Origin: Anaerolineae bacterium
GTDB taxonomy: Bacteria; Chloroflexota; Anaerolineae; 4572-78; J111
Assembly: GCA_020433835.1 (NCBI GenBank)
Contig: JAGRBY010000109.1
Coordinates: 1 to 15,221, forward strand
Direction: 5' to 3'
Length of the DNA: 15,221 nucleotides
This document shows, piece after piece, positions 1-6,302 of the stretch; the stretch's first letter is position 1, and each line of letters starts with the position of its first letter. Both the position numbers and the translations under genes were made by a program. Under the pieces are notes generated by a model. That model saw only the letters and a list, made by a program, of their open reading frames with translations. It had not been told where the DNA came from and ran no database searches.

Positions 1-24
1 ATCGGCAGTATTAATGCCCTTTAG
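1..24 (+). CDS. 3' end of an upstream gene (partial)
   Basis: The first 24 bases read in frame as seven codons (Ile-Gly-Ser-Ile-Asn-Ala-Leu) followed by TAG at 22-24. The next gene's ATG begins at the very next base, the arrangement expected of translationally coupled operon genes. Seven residues are too few to identify a family. The call rests on the abutting stop and start plus the continuous same-strand operon downstream, so it is an inference. Confidence 0.35.
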   Translation: MGSINAL

Positions 25-342
25 ATGGCGATGGTGATGTACGAACAACGTTTTTACAATGTTCAGCGTGATTTAGAGCGCTTGCAGCAAGAGCTTGATC
101 ATTTAGCGGAAAATCTCATCAATCAAGACAGCGAGCAGAATAAAAAGGTCCAGGCTCTGCGCCGCGACGTGCGCCAGTCGGATGATGATATCCGCAACGA
201 GCTGCGCCAAACCGCCAAGAAGTTGGCGTTTGATAAAGTCGACCGGGTGACGCTGGGGGAGCTATTTATTCAGCTGGGTACCAATTTAAAGTCGGGTGGT
301 TCCCTTGTTGACCTATTAAAGAGCATCAGCAACACACCATAA
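25..342 (+). CDS. Small coiled-coil protein of a GTPase operon
   Basis: A 105-residue soluble protein of unknown function. Residues about 5-70 are strongly heptad-like and rich in Glu, Gln, Arg and Leu, predicting a long coiled coil. A short C-terminal segment (about 72-100) contains a hydrophobic stretch LGELFIQLGTNL. There is no signal peptide or membrane helix. ATGs at 25, 31 and 37 are all possible starts; 25 was chosen because it directly follows the upstream stop, and no clear Shine-Dalgarno is visible. The gene lies 13 bp before the Roadblock/SH3b membrane protein, which also has an N-terminal coiled coil, so the two may pair as scaffold or oligomerisation partners (inference). I do not recognise a named family. 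Confidence 0.7.
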   Translation: MAMVMYEQRFYNVQRDLERLQQELDHLAENLINQDSEQNKKVQALRRDVRQSDDDIRNELRQTAKKLAFDKVDRVTLGELFIQLGTNLKSGGSLVDLLKSISNTP

Positions 343-355
343 ATAGGCGAGATCC

Positions 356-1723
356 GTGGCTGACCCTTCAGACCGTAAAGACGCCTTTCAGGTTTCAACA
401 CGCGACAACAAAGAGGCATATACCTCGGCTTCAGCCCACGACCCTGCCTTAGAAACGCTCAGAGAGATTTTATTCAGCCGTTATCGGCAGCAAATTGCCG
501 AACTGCAAAATGAGCTGGATGAATTGGAGCGGCGCATTAATGATGATGATATGTTTGTGGCGATGATAGCGCCGGTATTGAGCGACGCTATTCGCCGCAA
601 AATTCGCGACTCGCGCGATGAAATGATTCAAGCGCTGTATCCGATTATTGGGCAAACGGTTATGCGGGCGGTTTCGGAAGCCTTTCAGGATTTGCGCCGC
701 AAAATTGATGCCCAAATGCGTTCTCAGCTTAACATGCAGCATATGCAGCGCCGGATGCTGGCTAACTTTAAAGGGGTATCCGGCGCCGAGATGCTTTTGC
801 GCGACTCGCTGCCCTTTAACGTGGCCGAAATCTTTTTAATTCATCGGGAAAGCGGGCTGCTGCTGTGGCACCTTTCGCGCGATCCTGAGGCCTCGCCCGA
901 TTCCGATATTATCGGTGGCATGCTAACGGCTATTCGTGAATTTGTGCAAGACTCGTTTGGGCATGGCCGGGAAGGGTCGCTGGATGAAATTCAGTACGGT
1001 ACGCGCCGCATTTTGCTGGAAAGCGCTCAATATGCCTATCTGGCAGTCGTTATTGACGGTACCGAACCCACCGGCTTTCGATCTGAGATGCGCGATCGTG
1101 TTATTGAAGTCGATTACGCTTATGAGGGGGTACTGCGCCACTATGATGGTAACCCGGAGCCGTTGACCCCGGTGGAAACATCATTAAAATCTTTAGGGTC
1201 GACACCGGACCCCAATGCGTTAAGTCCCGTTCAAAAAAAAATTATGGGTGGCGCTTTGGCTGTGCTGCTGGTGTGCAGCCTGGCTATGTGTGCTGTGGGG
1301 GGTATTACCTGGCAATTTATGCGTGCTACCCCCACTCCCGTAGCCATAATTGTGCCGCCAACCGAAACCGCCACGGCTACAACCACACCCACTGCCACGG
1401 CGTCACCAACCGCCACGGCAACCTCTACCTCAACCGCCACTGCCACCCCAACTGCTTCACCGACTGCCACCGCAACGCCCGTTTTAGGGCTAATGACCGG
1501 CAATGTTTGGGTGCGGGAAAATCCGGACCTTAATTCGGACCGATTAGGCCTTATTATCGAGCTTGGTCAGCCGGTAACTATCCTGGCTGTGTTTGACAAC
1601 TGGTATCGTATTCGTTGGTCCCCCCAACCCGACGCTGAAGTGGTTGGGTGGGTTCCTGCCGAATGGGTGGGTACCACAACGGCTCTGCCCGATTGGCTGG
1701 TGACACCAACAGCCAATCCTTAA
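356..1723 (+). CDS. Roadblock/LC7-like, transmembrane, Thr/Pro stalk, SH3b protein
   Basis: A 455-residue single-pass membrane protein, probably the partner of the GTPase encoded next. In order: a charged, coiled-coil-prone N-terminus (about 30-145); an alpha/beta domain (about 145-265) resembling the Roadblock/LC7-like domain seen next to bacterial GTPases (AEIFLIHRESGLLLWHLS, then SDIIGGMLTAIREFV and YAYLAVVIDG); a membrane helix (about 296-322) preceded by Lys-Lys, placing the N-terminus in the cytoplasm; a Thr/Pro/Ala stalk (about 323-377); and a bacterial SH3 domain (about 378-442: GNVWVRENPD, DNWYRIRW, VGWVPAEWV). The start is GTG at 356 with a weak GGCGAG just upstream; no better start is seen. 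Known biology: Roadblock proteins such as MglB act on Ras-like GTPases, and SH3b domains often bind cell wall. Inference: it couples an envelope signal to the GTPase. Roadblock assignment is moderate, SH3b and topology good. Confidence 0.85.
   Translation: MADPSDRKDAFQVSTRDNKEAYTSASAHDPALETLREILFSRYRQQIAELQNELDELERRINDDDMFVAMIAPVLSDAIRRKIRDSRDEMIQALYPIIGQTVMRAVSEAFQDLRRKIDAQMRSQLNMQHMQRRMLANFKGVSGAEMLLRDSLPFNVAEIFLIHRESGLLLWHLSRDPEASPDSDIIGGMLTAIREFVQDSFGHGREGSLDEIQYGTRRILLESAQYAYLAVVIDGTEPTGFRSEMRDRVIEVDYAYEGVLRHYDGNPEPLTPVETSLKSLGSTPDPNALSPVQKKIMGGALAVLLVCSLAMCAVGGITWQFMRATPTPVAIIVPPTETATATTTPTATASPTATATSTSTATATPTASPTATATPVLGLMTGNVWVRENPDLNSDRLGLIIELGQPVTILAVFDNWYRIRWSPQPDAEVVGWVPAEWVGTTTALPDWLVTPTANP
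1366..1485 (+). repeat. Low-complexity Thr/Pro/Ala stalk repeat (coding)
   Basis: A run of degenerate ACN-GCN-CCN codons inside the Roadblock/SH3b gene encodes TATPTATASP-type residues. It forms an extended spacer between the membrane helix and the SH3b domain. The reverse strand is open here only because of this base bias, so the Val/Gly-rich antisense frame is not a gene. Confidence 0.8.
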
Positions 1724-1746
1724 CTTCGAAGAGGATTTTCAACACG

Positions 1747-2262
1747 ATGACAACAATCAACAAGAAAGTTTGCCTGTTGGGGGATTTTGCGGTTGGAAAA
1801 ACAAGCCTGGTACGACGTTTTGTGTACAATATGTTTGACGATAAGTATATTAGCAGCATTGGGGTTAAAGTAAGCCGCAAAACGGTTCAAATTCCTCATG
1901 CCGATAACTTTACGAGTATGACAATGATGTTGTGGGACCTGGCCGGCAGCGAACGCTTTGATCAAGTTAAATCAAGCTACATTCGGGGTACGGCCGGGGC
2001 TATTCTGGTTTGCGATTTGACGCGAAACGAAACTTTAGCTAACCTTCATATTTATATAGAAGATTTGCAGCACGCCAGCCCGGATGCCCGCCTAGTTGTT
2101 GCTGCCAATAAATCAGATTTAGTTAACAACCAAAAAATTTTACTCACTGAGGTAGAAAAAATCACCAGCCGGTATAACGCCTCTTATTATTTAACCAGCG
2201 CCAAAACCGGCAGTGGTGTGGAAACTGTTTTTCGCCATCTGGCTCGACTACTTCTAGAATAG
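1747..2262 (+). CDS. Rab/Ras-like small GTPase
   Basis: A 171-residue cytoplasmic GTP-binding switch of the prokaryotic Ras superfamily. All G motifs are visible: G1 P-loop GDFAVGKTS (residues 12-20), G2 region YISSIGV (34-40), G3 WDLAGSE (63-69), G4 NKSD (121-124), G5 SAK (151-153). The open frame extends upstream to 1648, but that would overlap the previous gene. ATG 1747 starts 9-10 residues before the P-loop, as usual for the family, and has GAGGA at 1731-1735. Two switch positions differ from Ras: the switch-I Thr is Ser37, and the catalytic Gln61 position is Ser68. No C-terminal cysteines for lipidation are present, so membrane recruitment would need a partner, plausibly the Roadblock protein 23 bp upstream. 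Intrinsic GTPase activity may be low and dependent on an activating protein (inference). Confidence 0.95.
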   Translation: MTTINKKVCLLGDFAVGKTSLVRRFVYNMFDDKYISSIGVKVSRKTVQIPHADNFTSMTMMLWDLAGSERFDQVKSSYIRGTAGAILVCDLTRNETLANLHIYIEDLQHASPDARLVVAANKSDLVNNQKILLTEVEKITSRYNASYYLTSAKTGSGVETVFRHLARLLLE

Positions 2263-2276
2263 GTTTTACATAGCCC

Positions 2277-3512
2277 ATGGATTTAACCGTCGCCGAACTT
2301 ATCACCCGTGATTATAAGATAGCCTACGTTGTTACCGACACGCATCTACATATTGTTGACATTAGCCCCAACGCCATGATTTTGTTCGACCAGCCGAGCC
2401 ATTTGGTAATGGCAACATCGCTGGTAGAAGCCATTCCGGAGCTAACCGGCAATGAGCCGGCTTTGTACAACATTTTAAGCGGCACTCTGCCCCGCTTTGA
2501 ACTCCATTGGGTCAATCGGGAAACAGAAAACCGTCAGCCCAAATATTTGTCGCTCATTGTGCTGCCCTATCGCAACAACGACAACGTTATCAGCGGCGTG
2601 GTGGTTTTAGCCCAAGATGTGACCCCCTTGGGCGAAACGCATCAGCAGTTAAACCAGCATCGCAACGAACTGCGTCTGCTGCGCAACCAACTGCTTAACC
2701 ACAACGCTCAGTTGGCTATGGCCAATGCCGAACTGCGACACATAGACGAAGTTAAGTCGACTTTTATCTCCGTGGCCGCCCACGAACTGCAAACCCCTCT
2801 CTCTTCAATTAACGGTTTTATTGAAATGCTGCTTGATGAGGTCTATGGGCCAGTCAATGATGAGCAAAAAGAGGCGCTCGACATTGTTCAGCGCAGCGCA
2901 ACGCGTCTTATCAACATCATCAAGAATTTGCTCGACGTAACCCGCATCGAAGCCGGGCGCATCGAGCTGGCGCTGCGCCCGACAGATCTGGCCGAACTGA
3001 TTGAGTTGATTGTAGCTGAATTTCGGCCCCAACTTGAAAGCAAGCAGCAAAACCTCACCCTAGACTTTCAGCCCGACCTCCCTTTTGTGTTGTGCGATCA
3101 TACCAGAACGATTCAGATTGTTGGCAACTTGTTGAGTAATGCGATAAAATACACGCCGAGTAAAGGCTCAATTAAGCTGGTAGCAAAGCTGGCTGAAGCC
3201 GAAGGATTTTTAGAAATCACCGTAATAGATAACGGCGTTGGTATTTCGCAGGAAGATCAGACCATGTTGTTTAAACGTTTCTTCCGTGCGGAAAGCGCGA
3301 ACGTCACCGGCGAAAACGGAACGGGTTTGGGCCTTTATATTACCCGCTCGCTGGTTGAATTACACGGCGGAGAGATTTGGACCGAAAGTGAACTGTGGCG
3401 CGGCAGCGCCTTTCACATTACATTTCCTATTGCCGGACGGCCACCTGAAAAAGAAACCCGCAAGAATAAAACATACTACTCTCTCACATTCAAGGTACCC
3501 CCCTTACCATAA
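2277..3512 (+). CDS. PAS-domain sensor histidine kinase
   Basis: A 411-residue soluble histidine kinase. In order: a PAS-like sensor domain (about 8-125, ending GVVVLAQDVTPL), a coiled-coil linker (about 126-160), HisKA with the phosphoacceptor His169 in AHELQTPLSSI, then HATPase_c with N box NLLSNAIKYTP (Asn288), G1 DNGVGIS (Asp318) and G2 GTGLGLYI (from Gly348). A basic, Tyr-containing tail of about 25 residues follows the ATPase fold. No membrane helix is visible, so it senses an internal signal or is recruited. It begins 14 bp after the GTPase stop, so the two are almost surely cotranscribed; a link between GTPase state and kinase activity is inferred. No receiver domain or response regulator is encoded in the window. 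Confidence 0.95.
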   Translation: MDLTVAELITRDYKIAYVVTDTHLHIVDISPNAMILFDQPSHLVMATSLVEAIPELTGNEPALYNILSGTLPRFELHWVNRETENRQPKYLSLIVLPYRNNDNVISGVVVLAQDVTPLGETHQQLNQHRNELRLLRNQLLNHNAQLAMANAELRHIDEVKSTFISVAAHELQTPLSSINGFIEMLLDEVYGPVNDEQKEALDIVQRSATRLINIIKNLLDVTRIEAGRIELALRPTDLAELIELIVAEFRPQLESKQQNLTLDFQPDLPFVLCDHTRTIQIVGNLLSNAIKYTPSKGSIKLVAKLAEAEGFLEITVIDNGVGISQEDQTMLFKRFFRAESANVTGENGTGLGLYITRSLVELHGGEIWTESELWRGSAFHITFPIAGRPPEKETRKNKTYYSLTFKVPPLP

Positions 3513-3518
3513 GCCTGA

Positions 3519-3547
3519 TTGTACACCGTGCGGAGGTGTGCTAAAAT
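3519..3547 (+). promoter_or_regulatory. Putative sigma70-type promoter with extended -10 and spacer dyad
   Basis: TTGTAC (3519-3524) and TAAAAT (3542-3547) are 17 bp apart, and TG at 3539-3540 gives an extended -10. The spacer is almost wholly an inverted repeat: GTACACC (3521-3527) and GGTGTGC (3535-3541) around a 7-base loop, with one G-T pair. It could be an operator or, as RNA, a weak hairpin without a T-run. It begins 7 bp after the histidine kinase stop and would serve the kinase-TIR gene with a leader of about 220 nt. Predicted by eye; the -35 is weak. Confidence 0.4.
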
Positions 3548-3613
3548 GTGTAAAAGTTAGAAGATCACAAAACACCAGACCAACGACCTCATAATGGGAA
3601 CAGGAATTACATT

Positions 3614-3718
3614 GTGGAGGCCGGTGAAGCCGTAACAGGGCTAATGGCGTTTGTGGCCGGGATTATTGTACCGCTCACAGCAATGATTTCTTCACCAGCA
3701 CTCCACGCTTCTCATTAG
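3614..3718 (+). CDS. Possible small hydrophobic leader peptide (34 aa)
   Basis: A GTG-started frame gives a 34-residue peptide with a single hydrophobic stretch, including MAFVAGIIVPLTAMIS, ending at TAG 3716-3718. The frame is open further upstream to 3554 but has no ATG there; an internal ATG lies at 3644. There is no convincing Shine-Dalgarno. It sits in the 259-bp gap between the histidine kinase and the kinase-TIR gene, downstream of the putative promoter at 3519. It could be a leader peptide, a decayed remnant of a membrane protein, or chance. Confidence 0.2.
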   Translation: MEAGEAVTGLMAFVAGIIVPLTAMISSPALHASH

Positions 3719-3741
3719 GCAAATGTTTCATTTCCAAATAC

Positions 3742-3754
3742 GTATAGCGTATAC
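3742..3754. promoter_or_regulatory. Short palindrome before the kinase-TIR gene
   Basis: GTATA and TATAC form a perfect inverted repeat around GCG, also readable as a direct repeat CGTATA-G-CGTATA. It ends 17 bp before the TTG start, so a bound protein could block transcription or translation initiation. It is short and AT-rich, so chance is possible. Confidence 0.25.
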
Positions 3755-3771
3755 CAGTAGGGATAGAAAAG

Positions 3772-6180
3772 TTGACCGTCGAACAAATCGGAAAATACCC
3801 CGTTAAAGCTTTACTCGGACGCGGCGGCATGGGCGAAATTTACAAGGCTGCCCATCCCAAACTTGAGCGCGATGTTGCCATTAAGTTAATTCACACCTAT
3901 AAAGCGGCCGATCCCCGCATGATCGAACGGTTTCAAAGGGAAGCCAGAGTTGTAGCCGCCTTGCGCCACCCCGGTATTATTCAAGTTCATGATTTTGATG
4001 TTGAAGGCGATGCTTTTTATATGGTAATGGAGTTTGTACCTGGTGAAACGCTGGGTCATCGGCTCGACCGGCTTGATGAGCTGCAGCAAAAGATGCCACT
4101 GCCGGAAGCCCTGCATTTGTTTCGGATGATTACCGATGCGGTCGCCTATGCTCACAGCCAGGGCGTTATTCATTGCGATTTGAAGCCCGGCAATGTTTTG
4201 CTCACCAAAGAAGGCCAACCGGTATTGGCCGACTTTGGCATTTCTAAAATTATGAGCGGCGAACGGCTAACGGCAACCAATGATGTTTTCGGCACGCCCC
4301 ATTACATGTCGCCGGAGCAAAGTTTTGGTCGAGAAATTAACGCCCAGTCGGATGTGTACGCTTTGGGCGTAATGCTGTACGAATTAACCACCGGGACGCT
4401 GCCTTTTAACGGCAATTCGCCGATGAGCATCGTTTTCAAGCACGTTAACGAGCAGCACACGCCGGTGCGAACCATCGACCCCGATTTGCCTGAAGCCATG
4501 GAGACCATTATTACCAAATCTCTGGCTAAAGACCCGGATCTGCGCTATCCGTCGGCCCAGGAGCTGCTGCGTGATATCGACGCGCTGCTTTTAAGTCTCG
4601 ACAGCAATACCTTTACCATTACGCCGACCAAACTGTTTATCTGTTACAAACGCAGCAGTGCACCTGACAACTCGCTGGCTACCTACCTGTTTGAGACGCT
4701 AACGGCTGAAGGCCACGATGTATTTATTGATCAGGCCATCGGGCCGGGCGCATCGTGGCTGGATGAGATTGACCAGGCCATCAAAAGCTGCGACTTTATG
4801 ATTGTGCTGCTGTCGCAAGCCTCGGCTGACAGCGAGATGGTTAAAACCGAAGTCAGCCGGGCCTATGAGTATCGCAAGCAGCAAGATCGTCCTCATATTT
4901 TGCCGATTCGCGTGGCGTACGAAGGCTTACTACCCTATAACATTGCCGCATTCTTGGAACCGCTGCAATACGTGATTTGGCACGATGAATCCGACAATCG
5001 CCGCGTAGCTGACGAAATTCTACAGGCAATTTCCGGCCAGGCCCACCGGTCGCTGCCCTCTTGGGTCAACCCGATAACCCAAACGCGCATTATCTCAGAA
5101 GATGGCCGCCTGGTGACCGATCGCGAAACCGCGCCGCCGCCTCTACCGGCATTTGACCCGCGCTCGCTCAAAGAACTGGCCGTGCCCGGTGGGGCGGTCA
5201 AACTGCGCGATCGCTTTTACATCGAGCGCGACGTTGACGCCCAGTTAAAGAGCCAGGTGATAAAATGGGGCAGCACCACCACCATTCGCGCTCCGCGCCA
5301 AACCGGCAAGACTTCGCTGTTGATGCGCGGCATTAAATTTGCCCGCGAGCAACAAGTCAACGTCATCTTTCTCGATTTTCAAAGCTTTGGCAGCGACCAA
5401 CTGGCCTCGCTTGATTCATTTTTACGTGAAATTGCCAATTCCATTTGCGATGAGCTTGATCTGGACGATGAGATTGTCGAAAACGCCTGGGAAGGGTCGC
5501 GCAGCCCCACCAAAAAACTGTTACGCTTTATGGAAAAGTGGGTACTACCCGAATTTGACGAACCGGTGCTGTTGGCGATGGACGAAGCCGACAGCTTGCT
5601 GCAAACCGACTACTACCGTGATTTTTTCGGGCTGCTGCGCTCGTGGCACAATCGCCGCGCCTCGCGCGAGGTCTGGGAGAAGTTAAATTTGGTTTTGGTC
5701 ATTTCCACCGAGCCCTATCTGCTGATTGATGACATTCATCAGTCGCCGTTTAATGTGGGGCTGCATTTGGGCCTGCAAGATTTCAACGAGGAGCAAGTGT
5801 ACGACCTCAACACCCGCCACGGCTCACCCGTGCCGGATGAGGCCATTCCTGAGGTGATGGCGCTGTTGAGCGGTCAACCTTTTTTAACACGCTGGGCTTT
5901 TTACAGTCTGGTGGCCAAAAATATGGGCTGGGATGATCTGCGCAATCGGGCCGCCGAAGAAAACGGCCCCTTTGGCGACCATTTGTGGCATCAATATTGG
6001 ACCATCCACGATAAACCGAACCTAAAAACGGCACTGCGCGAAGTTATTCGCGAAAATCGCTGCTCTGATGAACGGGCCTTGCTGCGGCTGCTGCGAGCCG
6101 GACTAATAAAAGGCAGCGGCGATATTTTTACCTGCCGTTGTGACCTTTACCAACGCTACTTTGAAGACAAGTTATTTTAA
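3772..6180 (+). CDS. Ser/Thr kinase - TIR - AAA_35 ATPase fusion
   Basis: An 802-residue cytoplasmic signalling protein with three modules. (1) PknB-like kinase, about 5-275: GRGGMG loop (16-21), Lys38, catalytic HCDLKPGN (134-141; Cys135 replaces the usual Arg, so non-RD), DFG (154-156), SPE (180-182). (2) TIR, about 284-420: KLFICYKRSS, DVFIDQAIGPGASWLDEI, VLLSQAS, and SEMVKTEVSRA, whose Glu360 aligns with the catalytic Glu of NAD-cleaving TIRs. (3) AAA_35-like NTPase, about 470-740: Walker A PRQTGKTSLL (Gly512-Lys513-Thr514), Walker B LLAMDEAD (Asp604-Glu605), family signature FFGLLRSWH and QSPFNVG, then a winged helix (about 745-802, ending LYQRYFEDKL). No membrane helix. TTG 3772 is chosen because AGGGA lies 8 bp upstream and the kinase begins at once. 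The kinase probably gates the TIR/ATPase; whether TIR is an enzyme or an adaptor is unknown. Confidence 0.93.
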   Translation: MTVEQIGKYPVKALLGRGGMGEIYKAAHPKLERDVAIKLIHTYKAADPRMIERFQREARVVAALRHPGIIQVHDFDVEGDAFYMVMEFVPGETLGHRLDRLDELQQKMPLPEALHLFRMITDAVAYAHSQGVIHCDLKPGNVLLTKEGQPVLADFGISKIMSGERLTATNDVFGTPHYMSPEQSFGREINAQSDVYALGVMLYELTTGTLPFNGNSPMSIVFKHVNEQHTPVRTIDPDLPEAMETIITKSLAKDPDLRYPSAQELLRDIDALLLSLDSNTFTITPTKLFICYKRSSAPDNSLATYLFETLTAEGHDVFIDQAIGPGASWLDEIDQAIKSCDFMIVLLSQASADSEMVKTEVSRAYEYRKQQDRPHILPIRVAYEGLLPYNIAAFLEPLQYVIWHDESDNRRVADEILQAISGQAHRSLPSWVNPITQTRIISEDGRLVTDRETAPPPLPAFDPRSLKELAVPGGAVKLRDRFYIERDVDAQLKSQVIKWGSTTTIRAPRQTGKTSLLMRGIKFAREQQVNVIFLDFQSFGSDQLASLDSFLREIANSICDELDLDDEIVENAWEGSRSPTKKLLRFMEKWVLPEFDEPVLLAMDEADSLLQTDYYRDFFGLLRSWHNRRASREVWEKLNLVLVISTEPYLLIDDIHQSPFNVGLHLGLQDFNEEQVYDLNTRHGSPVPDEAIPEVMALLSGQPFLTRWAFYSLVAKNMGWDDLRNRAAEENGPFGDHLWHQYWTIHDKPNLKTALREVIRENRCSDERALLRLLRAGLIKGSGDIFTCRCDLYQRYFEDKLF

Positions 6181-6203
6181 TGAACTCTTTTACCGAATTT
6201 CAA

Positions 6204-6284
6204 CGGTGACAGTCACGTGAGTTCACAAAATTACCCTATACGGGCTGTACCAACATTGATATTTGACCCAAATGACTGTCACCG
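6204..6284. promoter_or_regulatory. Paired operator-like inverted repeat
   Basis: CGGTGACAGTCA (6204-6215) recurs as its exact reverse complement TGACTGTCACCG (6273-6284). Each copy is itself a small palindrome: GTGAC-A-GTCAC centred at 6211 and TGAC-T-GTCA centred at 6277, 66 bp apart. The right copy fills the spacer of the promoter at 6263-6290. A further inverted pair, TGAACTC (6181-6187) and GAGTTCA (6219-6225), brackets the left copy. No T-run follows, so it is more likely a protein-binding pair (repressor, possibly with looping) than a terminator. Confidence 0.55.
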
Positions 6285-6290
6285 GATAAT
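6263..6290 (+). promoter_or_regulatory. Promoter of the tandem AAA_35 gene
   Basis: TTGACC (6263-6268) and GATAAT (6285-6290) each match 5 of 6 consensus bases with a 16-bp spacer. Transcription would begin near 6297, only about 6 nt before ATG 6303, so the mRNA would be nearly leaderless. That fits the lack of a Shine-Dalgarno. The spacer is occupied by the TGACTGTCA palindrome, an ideal repressor position. Confidence 0.5.
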
Positions 6291-6302
6291 CGTTACTTTA
6301 TC

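Noticed and set aside
1231..1503. Minus-strand Val/Gly/Ala-rich frame over the stalk (a similar one at 9116-9439)
   Set aside because: Produced by reverse reading of repeated Thr/Pro/Ala codons; low complexity without domain or start signals.
1648..1746. N-terminal extension of the small GTPase
   Set aside because: It would overlap the SH3b end of the previous gene and add 33 residues unlike the family; ATG 1747 has a ribosome site and the right distance to the P-loop.
3238..3594. 118-aa plus-strand frame overlapping the histidine kinase end
   Set aside because: It lies in a shifted frame across the HATPase G boxes, which are clearly coded in the kinase frame.
6181..6302. Rho-independent terminator or attachment site in the inverted repeats
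   Set aside because: No T-run follows either arm, the arms are 57 bp apart, and no integrase or mobile gene is nearby; a paired operator fits better.
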